64,000 bases of DNA from an uncultured Clostridium sp. (GCA_947647595.1 CANSKZ010000003.1:96564-160563), one strand, 5' to 3'. Positions 9,208 to 18,425 are shown, numbered from the stretch's first letter. Numbers and translations: made by a program. The notes: generated from the sequence alone by a model not told the origin.

Positions 9208-11737
9208 ATGAAAAAAGCAGAATTTGACATTCAAGGAATGACTTGCAGTAGCTGTCAATCTCATGTAGAAAAGGCAGTTTGTAAGTTAGAGGGAACGAAA
9301 AAAGTAAATGTTAATTTATTATCCAATCAGATGAAGCTTGAATACGATGAAAATCTTCTTAACCAAGAAAGCATTATAAAGGCCATAGTAGATGCTGGCT
9401 ATGGCGCAACAATAGCAGGGCAAAACGAAAAAAACAAAGATAAAACTAAAGCAGAAAAAGAAGACAACAATAGCCTAAAATCCATGAAACATCGCTTGCT
9501 AATTTCGATTATTTTTTGGATTCCATTGATGTATATTGCGATGTATCATATGTTTTACGAATGGTTTGGATTGCCGATTCCGCAGGTGATAATGCATTTG
9601 TTTCATGGAACAGAAAATGCAATTACGTTTGGATTTACACAATTTTTATTGTTGTTGCCAATTATGTATGTCAATCGCAATTATTTTAGCAGTGGATTTA
9701 AAAAGTTGATGAAACGAATGCCCAATATGGATTCATTAATTGCAATGGGAAGTTCAGCTGCCATTGTTTATGGAATATATGCCATATTTATGATTGGTTA
9801 TGGTTTAGGACATCAGCAAATGGAATTGGTAGAACGTTTTTCCATGGACTTATATTTTGAATCAGCAGGAACAATTCTTACTTTGATTACAGTTGGTAAA
9901 TTTTTAGAAGCAAAATCAAAGGGAAAAACAGGTGACGCCATTCGCAAATTAATGAATTTAGCTCCCAAAACAGCAACGGTTTTGCGAGATGACAAAGAAA
10001 TTGAAATCGAAATCGACGAAATTTTAGTAGGAGATATTATTCTCATAAAACCGGGTGGCAGTATTCCTGTAGATGGTGTAATTGTGGAAGGCAGTTCAGC
10101 AGTTGACCAAGCGAGCATAACAGGGGAAAGTATTCCAGTTGAAAAAAGTGTGGGTGATATGGTTATTTCAGGAACCATTAATAAAAACGGTTCATTTAAA
10201 ATGAGAGCAACGAAAGTTGGAAAAGATACAACCCTTTCACAAATTATAACATTAGTAGAAGAGGCAGGAAATTCAAAAGCACCAATTGCAAGATTGGCAG
10301 ATAAAGTGAGTGGCATTTTTGTTCCTTGCGTGATAACGATTGCAGTATTAGCAACGATTTTTTGGCTATTGCAAGGACAGAGTTTTGAGTTTGCACTTAG
10401 TATTGGGATTGCAGTTTTGGTGATTTCGTGTCCATGTGCATTGGGATTGGCGACGCCAGTTGCAATTATGGTGGGAACAGGAAAATCGGCGGAAAATGGA
10501 ATTTTAATAAAATCAGCAGAAAGTTTGGAATTATTACACCAAGTAAATACAATTATTCTAGATAAAACAGGAACGATTACAACCCGGAAAACCAAAAGTG
10601 ATGGATAGTATTTGCTTAATCGAGGAAAATAAATTATGGCAAGTCGCAGGAAGTTTGGAGCAAAATTCAGAGCATCCTTTGGCAGAAGCAATTTTAGAAA
10701 TGGCAAAACAAAAGGAAATCGATTTTTTGAAGGTAGAGGAATTTAGCGGTATTTCAGGTAGAGGTGTAAAAGGGAAAATAGAAGGCAAAATCTATTTTGG
10801 TGGAAATATTGCATTGATGAAAGAAAACGGAATTGACACGAAAAGGATAGAAGAGCAAACAGAAAAGTTTTTAGCACAAGGAAAAACGGTTTTATATTTT
10901 GCAGATGAAGAAAAAATAATGGGAGCTATTAGTGTTGCAGATAGCATTAAAGAAAGCAGTTTATCAGCCATTCAAGAAATGAAAAACAGAAAATTAGAAG
11001 TGGTTATGCTCACAGGAGATAATCATATTGTGGCAGAATCCATGGGAAAAATTTTAGGGATAGATAAAGTAATTGCGGAAGTTTTACCACAGGATAAAGA
11101 AAAAGAAGTTCAAAAAGTGCAAGAGCAAGGTAAAAAAGTAGCATTTGTGGGAGATGGAATTAATGATAGTCCAGCATTGGTAAGAGCAGATGTTGGTTTA
11201 GCGATTGGCTCTGGAACCGATATTGCGATTGATTCAGCAGATGTTGTTTTAATGAAAAATAGTTTGCAAGATGTTGTGAGTGCAATTGATTTAAGTAAAG
11301 CAGTTATACGAAATATCAAGATGAATTTATTTTGGGCGTTTTTCTATAATTGTGTTGGAATTCCAATTGCGGCTGGTGTATTTTACTTAGGTTGGGGCTT
11401 CAAATTGAATCCTATGATTGGGGCAGCAGCGATGAGTTTAAGTTCTGTATGTGTTGTAATAAATGCATTAAGATTAAGGAAATTTAAGCCTGAAGCTAAA
11501 TCAAAATATGATAAGATAAAAAAGGAGGAAAAAGTAATGACAAAAATAATTTTAATTGAAGGAATGCAATGTAATCATTGCAAAATGAGCGTGGAAAAGG
11601 CATTGAGTGGGATGGATGGTGTGACAAAAGTGGAAGTGGATTTGGAAGGAAAAAAGGCGACGATTGAATCAACCGAAGAAATTAGTGAAAGTGAAATTAA
11701 AGAAGTAATTGAAGAAGCAGGATTTCAAATTAAATAA
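9208..11737 (+). CDS. copA: Copper-translocating P1B-type ATPase CopA, with C-terminal HMA domain (needs +1 shift at CGG 10585)
   Basis: 842 aa through the shift. N-terminal heavy-metal domain GMTCSSCQSHVE (residues 9-20), transmembrane pairs, actuator TGES, membrane CPC motif in SCPCALGLATP, phosphorylation site DKTGTITTG, SEHPLAEAI, and GDGINDSPAL. In the zero frame it stops at 10608, six codons after the DKTG motif, so no nucleotide-binding domain would be made. Removing the C restores TTGKPKV, a conserved stretch. The frame runs without a stop into a second HMA domain (GMQCNHCKMSVE), which also looks like a separate CopZ start (see next entry). Exports Cu(I). Confidence 0.94.
10585..10588 (+). 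other. CGG +1 recoding site (copA, T-G-K)
   Basis: Zero frame ACA ACC CGG AAA; restored ACC (C)GGA AAA CCA. The Gly is the conserved one of DKTGT-x-T-x-GKP. Confidence 0.92.
11537..11737 (+). CDS. copZ: CopZ-like copper chaperone from an internal start, in frame with copA
   Basis: 66 aa if started at ATG 11537, preceded by AAAGGAGGAAAAAGTA. The product is a lone HMA domain with the MxCxxC ligand loop GMQCNHCKMS, the size of CopZ. It shares frame with copA and no stop separates them, so translation could give both a CopA with a C-terminal HMA and free CopZ. Confidence 0.75.
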   Translation: MTKIILIEGMQCNHCKMSVEKALSGMDGVTKVEVDLEGKKATIESTEEISESEIKEVIEEAGFQIK

Positions 11738-11756
11738 AATATTTTATATGAAAGAC

Positions 11757-11797
11757 AAAAACATTTGCCATTTTACTGGCAAATGTTTTGTTTTTTC
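11757..11797. terminator. Bidirectional terminator between copA/copZ and the convergent gene
   Basis: AAAACATTTGCCA (11757-11769) pairs with TGGCAAATGTTTT (11777-11789), with T-runs on both strands. Confidence 0.85.
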
Positions 11798-11819
11798 AGG
11801 AACTTTATTTTTCTAGCTG

Positions 11820-12218
11820 TTAATGGCAACCAGAACAAGGGCAACAGTGAAAGTTTTCAGCGTCTAATTTGGCCTGAATTTCAGCCGCTTTGTTTAAAAT
11901 TGCAATGGATTTTTCTGTTAATACGAGGTTGTTTCCGTTTTGTGTAACCAAATCATTGCTTAATAAATCTTGTACGCCGTAATTTTTGTGCGAGAAGATT
12001 TTTTCAACATCTTCCGTTGCTATCGTGTCTAAAATTTTGGGGTTACTTTTTTTAATAGCTTCTTCACTCTCGTAATCGCCGGAGCATAAGCCTAATTTGG
12101 TGTAGAGAGCAAAAACCAAAAAGTCCATTAAATCATCTTTAATGCCATGTTCCTCAGCAGCAGGGGATAATGTGAATCCACGTCCTCTTAGCCGTAAATC
12201 TTGTACTCTTAGTTCCAT
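11820..12218 (-). CDS. Unrecognised protein with Cys-rich C-terminus (CGG read as Arg)
   Basis: 132 aa. I do not recognise the family. The fold looks helical, and the C-terminus ends NFHCCPCSGCH, five cysteines and two histidines in 11 residues, a likely metal site. GGAGG 8 bases before ATG 12218 and a canonical promoter fix the start. Codon 9 is an in-frame CGG (12192-12194). A +1 shift there would hit TAA at once, so here CGG must be read as Arg or the start must be later. C-ending codons are more common than in the neighbours. It converges on the copper genes; a role in metal handling is only a guess. Confidence 0.7.
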   Translation of the reverse strand: MELRVQDLRLRGRGFTLSPAAEEHGIKDDLMDFLVFALYTKLGLCSGDYESEEAIKKSNPKILDTIATEDVEKIFSHKNYGVQDLLSNDLVTQNGNNLVLTEKSIAILNKAAEIQAKLDAENFHCCPCSGCH

Positions 12219-12270
12219 AAATATACCTCCTAAATTTTATTGTATGGTATCAACGAGTTTCTATATATTC

Positions 12271-12299
12271 ATTATATAAAAATTTTATGTAAATGTCAA
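12271..12299 (-). promoter_or_regulatory. SigA promoter of the 11820-12218 gene
   Basis: On the minus strand TTGACA (12294-12299) and TATAAT (12271-12276), 17-base spacer. Divergent from the tcdA promoter 20 bases away. Confidence 0.85.
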
Positions 12300-12317
12300 T
12301 ATTATATAATTTAAAAA

Positions 12318-12347
12318 TTGACATAAAAATGCAAAAGATGTTATAAT
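12318..12347 (+). promoter_or_regulatory. SigA promoter of tcdA
   Basis: TTGACA 12318-12323 and TATAAT 12342-12347, 18-base spacer. Confidence 0.8.
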
Positions 12348-12408
12348 AATAATCGGATAAGACATTGTACACAAGCCATTTATAATAAGTAAAAAATAGG
12401 AGAAAAAA

Positions 12409-13088
12409 ATGCAAAATCAATTTTCAAGAACGGAAAGTTTAATTGGAAAAAAAGGAATTGAAAAATTACAAAACACAAAAGTTGCAATTTTTGGAATTGG
12501 TGGAGTGGGCTCTTATGTAGTGGAAGCTTTGAGTAGAGCTGGCATTCGGCAATTTTGTTTTGGTGGATAAGGATGAAGTGGATAGAACCAATCTAAATCG
12601 ACAAATCATTGCGACAACTAAAACGATTGGAAAGCCAAAAGTAAAGATTGCGAAAGAACGTATTTTAGAAATTAATCCAGAAGCTAAAGTAGAGATTTTT
12701 CAAGAATTTTTTGGCCCAGAAACTTCAGGGATTTTAGATGAAACATTGGATTATATTGTAGATTGTGTGGATACAGTTACTGCAAAAATCGAATTAGTAG
12801 TACGAGCCAAAGAATTGAAAATTCCTATTATTTCGAGTATGGGAACGGGGAATAAATTAGACCCTACAAAGTTTGAAGTAACAGATATTTATAAAACCAG
12901 TGTGTGCCCATTAGCTAAAGTCATGCGAAAAGAATTGAAAGCAAGAAATATTAAGGGGTTAAAAGTGGTTTATTCTAAGGAAGAACCGATTAAGTTAGAA
13001 AGTCAAACCATTCGGAAGTGTATCATTTGTGCCATCTGTAGCAGGATTGGTGATGGCAGGTGAGGTTGTGAGGGACAGGCTGAATTGA
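12409..13088 (+). CDS. tcdA: tRNA threonylcarbamoyladenosine dehydratase TcdA (needs two +1 shifts)
   Basis: 225 aa through shifts at CGG 12547 and CGG 13013. E1-like ThiF/MoeB-fold enzyme that cyclises t6A37 of tRNA to ct6A. After N-terminal SRTESLIGKKGIEKL comes the nucleotide loop FGIGGVGSYVVEALSRAGIGNFVLVDKDEVDRTNLNRQ (Gly 47 restored by shift 1), then a KVMRKELK helix, and the C-terminus TIGSVSFVPSVAGLVMAGEV (Gly 202 restored by shift 2). Both glycines are conserved in the family. With no shift the product stops after about 50 aa. ATG 12409 follows AATAGGAGAAAAAA. Confidence 0.93.
12547..12550 (+). other. CGG +1 recoding site 1 in tcdA (I-G-N)
   Basis: Zero frame GGC ATT CGG CAA; restored ATT (C)GGC AAT TTT GTT. 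Restores AGIGNFVLVD. Confidence 0.92.
13013..13016 (+). other. CGG +1 recoding site 2 in tcdA (I-G-S)
   Basis: In the frame reached after site 1, ACC ATT CGG AAG; restored ATT (C)GGA AGT GTA TCA. Restores IGSVSFVPSVAG. Confidence 0.92.
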
Positions 13089-13113
13089 CATTTTATGTAA
13101 AATATGATACAAT
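13085..13113 (+). promoter_or_regulatory. SigA promoter of the 13251 gene
   Basis: TTGACA 13085-13090 and TACAAT 13108-13113, 17-base spacer. It overlaps the tcdA stop codon. A leader of about 130 bases follows and contains an orphan AGGAGGG at about 13161-13168 with no ATG after it. Confidence 0.8.
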
Positions 13114-13250
13114 AAAATAAATAAGTTTATCTTATTAAAGATGTAATTACATTTTATAAAAGGAGGGAAAAATCTACTTTAGGATACAACATAAGTAAAA
13201 TTGCCATACAGATAAATAAAAATAATGTTCAATAATAGGAGGAAATAAAA

Positions 13251-13796
13251 ATGGTAATGAACAAACTAGAAAGTTTAGAAACAAATATGGAGTGGGTGCT
13301 AAATTTCGTATCCAAACGATATGGGCAAAAATTGACACAACAGCAACTTCATATTGCCCTTACTCTTATAGAAAAAGAAGAGAGAGAGATTTTTGAGGCA
13401 TATTGGGGAATGTTCGATGGAGTACACTGTTCGTCGTTTTCGCAGTTAGATAAAAAGCTTGGAAAAAAGGGAACGGAACGGCTTTATTCTCAGGCTTTAA
13501 GAAAATTGGGGAGCATGCTCTATGATTTAAGAAATGTAGAGTTTTTCCAGAACTGCGAGAATCTTGACCCGGAAACTTCGGGAGAACTCTGGAGAGTTAT
13601 CTTCGCAGAACCTGAAGTGGAGACGCCGATTGAAGAAATAAAATTTTCCAGAGTGACTTATTGTTGCTTGAAGCGAAGTGGAATTGACACGGTAGAAGAT
13701 TTTATGAGGGTTTCTAAAAATGAATTGGTGGAAATCTTCGGCAGTGAAAAACGAATAAAAGAGTCTCTTAGAATGCAAAAGAAGTTAGCTAAATAG
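13251..13796 (+). CDS. Accessory protein with RpoA-CTD-like C-terminus (CGG read as Arg)
   Basis: 181 aa, not recognised as a whole. The C-terminal 55 residues (EEIKFSRVTYCCLKRSGIDT, VEDFMRVSKNELVEI) look like the helix-hairpin-helix domain of RNA polymerase alpha CTD, which binds DNA. Start ATG 13251, RBS ATAGGAGGAAATAAAA. Base composition is richer in G and C than its neighbours (CTC, CTT, CCG, TCG codons). One in-frame CGG at 13479; a +1 shift there would reach TAA within eight codons, so it must be read as Arg. It has its own promoter and terminator. Confidence 0.75.
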   Translation: MVMNKLESLETNMEWVLNFVSKRYGQKLTQQQLHIALTLIEKEEREIFEAYWGMFDGVHCSSFSQLDKKLGKKGTERLYSQALRKLGSMLYDLRNVEFFQNCENLDPETSGELWRVIFAEPEVETPIEEIKFSRVTYCCLKRSGIDTVEDFMRVSKNELVEIFGSEKRIKESLRMQKKLAK

Positions 13797-13808
13797 AAGA
13801 TTTTTTTC

Positions 13809-13842
13809 AAGTGGCAAATGTGGTTGCATTTGCCACTTTTTC
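13809..13842 (+). terminator. Terminator of the 13251 gene
   Basis: AAGTGGCAAATG pairs with CATTTGCCACTT, followed by a T-run. Confidence 0.85.
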
Positions 13843-13903
13843 ATGCTAAATGCATATTGAAAAAATAGAAAATTTGTTGTATGCTATGAATAAAGGAGTT
13901 TTT

Positions 13904-14734
13904 ATGGAAAGATTTGAAGAAATAGAAAAAAGTATTGTAACAACGTATCGAAATAAAATTTGGACGAAATTTGTAAAGGGAATTAGAGAATTTGAGATGA
14001 TTTCTGAAGGCGATAAAATCGCAGTTTGTATTTCTGGGGGAAAAGATTCGATGCTTATGGCAAAATGTTTTCAAGAATTAAAAAAGCATCGTAAGATGAA
14101 TTTTGAGCTTGTGTTCTTGGTAATGAATCCGGGCTATAATGAAATGAATACACAAAAGATTATCGAAAATAGCAAAACGCTAAACATTCCCATTACGATA
14201 TTTGAAACGGATATTTTTAATCGTGTGGTCAATATTGATGACCATCCATGTTATATTTGTGCCAGAATGCGAAGAGGCTATTTATATGAAAAAGCAAAAG
14301 AGTTAGGATGTAATAAAATAGCGTTGGGACATCATTTTGATGATGTTATTGAAACTACTTTAATGGGGATGCTGTATGGTGCGCAAATGCAAACCATGAT
14401 GCCCAAAGTTTGTAGCACATCACATCCAGGCATGGAATTGATTCGACCGATGTATTATGTAAAAGAAGAAAATATTATTCGTTGGGCAAAACGAAATGAT
14501 TTAGAATTTATACAGTGTGCGTGCCGTTTTACAGAACATTATACCAAATGTGAAAATCGTGATGGAAGTTCAAAACGCGAAGAAATAAAGGCTTTAATTA
14601 AAGAGTTACGAAAAAAATATGAAAATATTGATATTAATATTTTTCGTAGTACGCAAAATGTTAATTTAGATACATTAATTTCTTATCGAAAAAAAGGAAA
14701 AACCTATCATTTTTTAGAGCAATATGGAAAATAG
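13904..14734 (+). CDS. TtcA-like tRNA thiolation enzyme (PP-loop ATPase)
   Basis: 276 aa. PP-loop SGGKDSML near residue 47, a CYICARMRRG pair (Cys-x-x-Cys) and a later CACRFTEHYTKC group. This is the pattern of the TtcA family, which carries a [4Fe-4S] cluster and thiolates tRNA C32. The GHHFDDVIETTLM motif is also TtcA-like. ATG 13904 follows AAAGGAG; an in-frame ATG at 13850 has no good ribosome site. Exact target tRNA base not proven. Confidence 0.82.
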   Translation: MERFEEIEKSIVTTYRNKIWTKFVKGIREFEMISEGDKIAVCISGGKDSMLMAKCFQELKKHRKMNFELVFLVMNPGYNEMNTQKIIENSKTLNIPITIFETDIFNRVVNIDDHPCYICARMRRGYLYEKAKELGCNKIALGHHFDDVIETTLMGMLYGAQMQTMMPKVCSTSHPGMELIRPMYYVKEENIIRWAKRNDLEFIQCACRFTEHYTKCENRDGSSKREEIKALIKELRKKYENIDINIFRSTQNVNLDTLISYRKKGKTYHFLEQYGK

Positions 14735-14763
14735 TGGATTGGCAAAATACGTCGAAATTTGTA

Positions 14764-14792
14764 TTGACGAAATGCAAAAAAAAAGGTATAAT
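14764..14792 (+). promoter_or_regulatory. SigA promoter of purF
   Basis: TTGACG 14764-14769 and TATAAT 14787-14792, 17-base spacer, 60 bases before the purF start. Confidence 0.8.
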
Positions 14793-14851
14793 TAATTTAG
14801 AAACTAAGCTTTGCAGAGTTTGGTTTTTAAATATTTTTGGGAGAAAATTAA

Positions 14852-16262
14852 ATGAAAGAAGAATGTGGAATTTTTGGAATTTATTCCATGAAAAATGAAG
14901 AAGATTTAGTATTTCCATTGTGTGTAGGACTATCTAGTTTACAACATAGGGGAGAAGAATCTTGTGGAATTGCGATTAATAATGGCGGAATGATTACATG
15001 TCATAAAGATGTAGGACTGGTATCTGATGTATTTACCAATTCAGTAATTCGTGATTTACCAAAAGGAAAAATAGGAATTGGACATGTGCGTTATTCGACC
15101 ACTGGTTGTCCAAGAAAAGAAAATGCACAACCAATTTTTTCAAGATATAAAAAAGGAAATCTGTGCATTGCGCATAATGGGAATTTAACTAATACAGCGG
15201 AACTTCGTGCTGAATTAGAAGAAAATGGAGCGATTTTTAATTCAACGAGCGATACAGAAGTTATTGCCTATATTATTGCACGTGAAAGATTGAAAACGCA
15301 TTCCATTGAAGATGCCGTTTTTAATGCTATGAAATATATTAAAGGTGCGTATTCTTTGCTGGTTATGAGCTCTCAAAAATTAATTGCAGTCCGTGACCCA
15401 TATGGATTTAGACCATTGTGTATGGGAAAATTGGAGGGCGATTATGTATTTTCGTCTGAAAGCTGTGCATTGGATATATTAGGGGCTGAATTCGAGAGGG
15501 ATATTGAGCCAGGAGAAGTGGTTACGATTTATAATAATGAAATTACTTCCACAAAGAATTTTAGAACAACAGAAAAAGATGGTTTATGTATTTTTGAGTA
15601 TGTTTATTTTTCTAGACCAGATTCAATTGTGGATGGCTATAGTGTTCATAAATTCCGTGAAGAAACAGGAAAATATTTAAGTATGCAAGCTCCTGTGGAA
15701 GCGGATTTTGTAGCTGGTGTTCCTGATTCTGGATTAGATGCGGCATTGCGGTTATTCAAAAGCGTCAAAAATTCCGTATGGAATGGCTTTTGTAAAAAGC
15801 AAATATATTGGAAGAACGTTTATTCAATCGACTCAAAGTGAAAGAAAAAAACAAGTTGTATTAAAATTAAATCCGCTAAAACAAAATATAAAAGGAAAAA
15901 GAATTGTTTTAATTGATGATTCGATTGTGAGAGGAACAACGATTACAAGATTGGTTAAAATATTAAGAAGAGAAGGCGTAAAAGAAATTCATTTACGAAT
16001 TGCTGCTCCGCCATTTGTTGGAATGTGCTATTTTGGAACTGATGTAACAAATGAAGATGGACTGATTGCTAGACATAAAACAGTAGAAGAAATTCGTCAG
16101 CAAATTGGCGTGGATTCTTTGGAATATTTAAGTTTAGAAAATTTAAGAAAAATTGCGGAAAATTCGAATCGAAAAAGTTTCTGCGAAGGATGTTTTACCA
16201 ACCAATATCCAATTGACGTACCAAGGGAAATCCATAAGGAGAAATTTGAAAAGATATTTTAG
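14852..16262 (+). CDS. purF: Amidophosphoribosyltransferase PurF (needs +1 shift at CGG 15749)
   Basis: 469 aa through the shift, normal for PurF. First committed step of purine synthesis: PRPP + Gln to phosphoribosylamine. Propeptide MKEE then the N-terminal nucleophile Cys in CGIFGIY; PRPP loop VLIDDSIVRGTT. A Cys pair near the C-terminus (CEGCFTNQYP) matches the oxygen-sensitive [4Fe-4S] PurF type of Bacillus. The zero frame stops at 15841, before the PRPP site. Removing the C restores DAALGYSKASKIPYG, with the conserved Gly-Tyr. RBS GGGAGAAAATTAA. Standing alone, not in a pur operon. Confidence 0.96.
15749..15752 (+). other. CGG +1 recoding site (purF, L-G-Y)
   Basis: Zero frame GCA TTG CGG TTA; restored TTG (C)GGT TAT TCA. 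Conserved Gly-Tyr of the A-x-G-Y-S/A motif. Confidence 0.92.
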
Positions 16263-16265
16263 TGA

Positions 16266-16294
16266 TTGACAAGTTATGTAAAATGTAGTAAAAT
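16266..16294 (+). promoter_or_regulatory. SigA promoter of the 16325 gene
   Basis: TTGACA 16266-16271 and TAAAAT 16289-16294, 17-base spacer, starting just after the purF stop. Confidence 0.8.
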
Positions 16295-16324
16295 AATAGA
16301 AAATAAAATGATAGGAGGAAGAAC

Positions 16325-16699
16325 ATGATATTGCAGATAATTCTGGTTATTATGGTAGTAATGGTGGTAGCTTACATTGGGAGAAATTCTTGGCCATTAT
16401 TTATGCTGCTCAATATGGCAGAGGATGTCTTTTTGGTTTATGAAAATTCATTTGATATTTATTTAGAGGAAAAGCTACAGGTTTTTCCACCCAATCGCCC
16501 ACAACGAATTTCGTATGGTAAAATTCGGTTTGAATTTTCTAATGCGGAAGAAGCTTGTGTTGAGTTTGAAAAAGTGATTGACGAAGTTCTGGCATATTAT
16601 AACCAATATGAATGGTTGGTTCAGAAAAATTTTGAACTTCAGTCAAACAGGGAGGAATTGAATAATATAAAACAGAGAATACTTTGGCTAAAGAGATAG
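16325..16699 (+). CDS. Small membrane-anchored accessory protein (CGG read as Arg)
   Basis: 124 aa, not recognised. One N-terminal transmembrane segment (LQIILVIMVVMVVAYI), then an amphipathic, acidic domain ending in a probable coiled coil (LQSNREELNNIKQRILWL). RBS ATAGGAGGAAGAAC. Codon 68 is an in-frame CGG (16526). A +1 shift would end after about 17 more residues in a non-protein-like sequence, so it is probably read as Arg. Own promoter and terminator. Codon use is mildly different from purF. Confidence 0.65.
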   Translation: MILQIILVIMVVMVVAYIGRNSWPLFMLLNMAEDVFLVYENSFDIYLEEKLQVFPPNRPQRISYGKIRFEFSNAEEACVEFEKVIDEVLAYYNQYEWLVQKNFELQSNREELNNIKQRILWLKR

Positions 16700-16700
16700 G

Positions 16701-16746
16701 AAAAAGCTATTTTAGGATGGGACTATCATTCTAAAATAGCTTTTTT
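16701..16746 (+). terminator. Terminator of the 16325 gene
   Basis: AAAAAGCTATTTTAG pairs with CTAAAATAGCTTTTTT across a 15-base loop. Confidence 0.85.
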
Positions 16747-16774
16747 AAAATTTATATAAAAATGTAATTTTTTG

Positions 16775-16802
16775 TTGAAAAAAATGCAAAATGTAGTATA
16801 AT
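16775..16802 (+). promoter_or_regulatory. Promoter of the polysaccharide deacetylase gene
   Basis: TTGAAA 16775-16780 and TATAAT 16797-16802, 16-base spacer. Confidence 0.65.
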
Positions 16803-16821
16803 AAATAAGAGGTAATAGAAA

Positions 16822-17763
16822 ATGTTATACGATATGAATGATGAAAAAGAAGAAATTGAATCGAGTAAAGAAGAATTGAATAAGATGCATTTGAGAAAAA
16901 AAGCAATAATTTGTGGAGTGATTATTTTATGTTGTATAATTGTAATGATTGTAAGCATTGTTATTTCCATACAATTAAAAAATGGAAGTTCTTTTACCAC
17001 TAATGCCAAAAAAGCAAACAAAGTTGATAATTTAGCGGTTTATGAAGGAAATCATGTGCCCATCAAAAGACATAGTTTAGAACAAATTAAGACCAAATTT
17101 GTTCCAAAGCAAAATCCTAATGCACAACAAGAAATCACAAACATTTATTATTCGGAAGAAAAAGTGGCTTATCTTACATTTGATGATGGACCTTCTAAAA
17201 ATATAACACCACAAATTTTGGATATTTTAAAAAAAGAAAATGTGCCAGCGACTTTTTTTGTATTAGGTAGTCGAGTGGAATTAAATCCTGATTTATTAAA
17301 AAGAGAATATGAGGAAGGACATTATATCGCCAATCATGGCTATTCTCATAAATATTCACAGATTTATCAATCAAAAGAGGCAGTTTTAGATGAATATAAC
17401 AAATGTGAAAATGCGATTCGAAATGCTTTGCAAAATCCGGCGTATCATACCTATCTTTTCCGATTTCCAGGTGGTTCAAGTGGTGGAAAATATGATGCGG
17501 TAAAAGCAGAATCAAAAGGTTTATTATCTAGCAATGGTGTGAATTATACTAATTGGAATTGTTTAACAGGCGATGCCGAAGGAAAAACGACACCAGAAGA
17601 TTTAATGGGGTGTTTACAGCAAACCATGCAAGGAGATGGAAGTATTATTGTTTTAATGCATGATGCAAGTGATAAATCGTACACAGCTGAAAGCTTGCCA
17701 ATGGTAATTTCTTATTTAAGAGAACAAGGTTATACTTTTAAGAATTTTTATGGAATATTTTAA
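16822..17763 (+). CDS. Membrane-anchored polysaccharide (peptidoglycan) deacetylase, NodB fold
   Basis: 313 aa. One transmembrane anchor (about residues 31-52: IICGVIILCCIIVMIVSIVI), a linker, then the NodB domain. Motifs: TFDDGPSKN (metal and base Asp), HGYSHKYS (metal His pair), RFPGGSSGG, and VLMHDAS near the end. This matches PgdA-type GlcNAc deacetylases that act on cell-wall glycan outside the cell. RBS AAGAGGTAATAGAAA. Confidence 0.88.
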   Translation: MLYDMNDEKEEIESSKEELNKMHLRKKAIICGVIILCCIIVMIVSIVISIQLKNGSSFTTNAKKANKVDNLAVYEGNHVPIKRHSLEQIKTKFVPKQNPNAQQEITNIYYSEEKVAYLTFDDGPSKNITPQILDILKKENVPATFFVLGSRVELNPDLLKREYEEGHYIANHGYSHKYSQIYQSKEAVLDEYNKCENAIRNALQNPAYHTYLFRFPGGSSGGKYDAVKAESKGLLSSNGVNYTNWNCLTGDAEGKTTPEDLMGCLQQTMQGDGSIIVLMHDASDKSYTAESLPMVISYLREQGYTFKNFYGIF

Positions 17764-17841
17764 AATGCTTCAAGGCATAAAAAGCAACGATTGACATATA
17801 ATTAAATTTCAACATGAAATTTGTATTAGTTAGTGTGATAT

Positions 17842-17890
17842 AAAAAAGAAAAAACTTAGATAACATTGCTATCTAAGTTTTTTCTTTTTA
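17842..17890. terminator. Bidirectional terminator between convergent genes
   Basis: About 20-base near-perfect stem: AAAAAGAAAAAACTTAGATA pairs with its complement 17870-17889, 7-base loop. Serves the deacetylase (+) and the 17898 gene (-). Confidence 0.9.
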
Positions 17891-17897
17891 CTAATTA

Positions 17898-18272
17898 CTA
17901 TACACCCTGTTCACCAGGCAATATATAATCAATTACACCATAAATTAAAGCACCAATAATGGCTGCCATCCAGGTAATTGAGTAACCAGCAACTAAAAAT
18001 TGTGTTACATATAATGTAACAACAGCTAATACAAATCCAACAAAACCTTTACCGAAAGCCATTGCGTGTAAACCTGTAAATTTTACGATAAGATAATCCA
18101 TGACACTTAAAACGATTGCTGCAACACCTAAACTCCACCAGTTATTAATTGTGAAATTTGGTGTAAAAAATGCAGTAATACCAAGTATAATGGCTGCTAC
18201 AATAAATCTACCAATTACTTGACCAACGGTTCCCATGGTTGTGTTACTAGATTGTGCACGATTGTTCTCCAT
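17898..18272 (-). CDS. Four-TM membrane protein (DUF2512/YndM- or holin-like)
   Basis: 124 aa with four hydrophobic segments (AAIILGITAFF, LGVAAIVLSVMDYLIV, GFVGFVLAVVTLYV, AAIIGALIYGVIDYIL). General pattern resembles small DUF2512/YvlD-type membrane proteins of Firmicutes; assignment is by eye and weak. Start ATG 18272 with AAGGAGG about 5 bases upstream. Monocistronic. Confidence 0.6.
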   Translation of the reverse strand: MENNRAQSSNTTMGTVGQVIGRFIVAAIILGITAFFTPNFTINNWWSLGVAAIVLSVMDYLIVKFTGLHAMAFGKGFVGFVLAVVTLYVTQFLVAGYSITWMAAIIGALIYGVIDYILPGEQGV

Positions 18273-18425
18273 TTTTGAACCTCCTTAGAAAATTAAATCG
18301 TTTGTGAAAACGACTCATTGTTTCAATAAAATATTTATTTTGAAAATAAATATTATATAAGTATATTTTGATGATTTTTGTAAAAAATATTCATATAAAA
18401 TTTTCAAGAAGGGTTTTTATTTGAA

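Noticed and set aside
9813..10706. Long minus-strand ORF opposite copA
   Set aside because: It is the antisense shadow of a strongly supported P-type ATPase and has no ribosome site or recognisable motif.
13160..13200. Leader peptide after the orphan AGGAGGG upstream of the 13251 gene
   Set aside because: No ATG, GTG or TTG lies at suitable distance; ATC would be an unlikely start.
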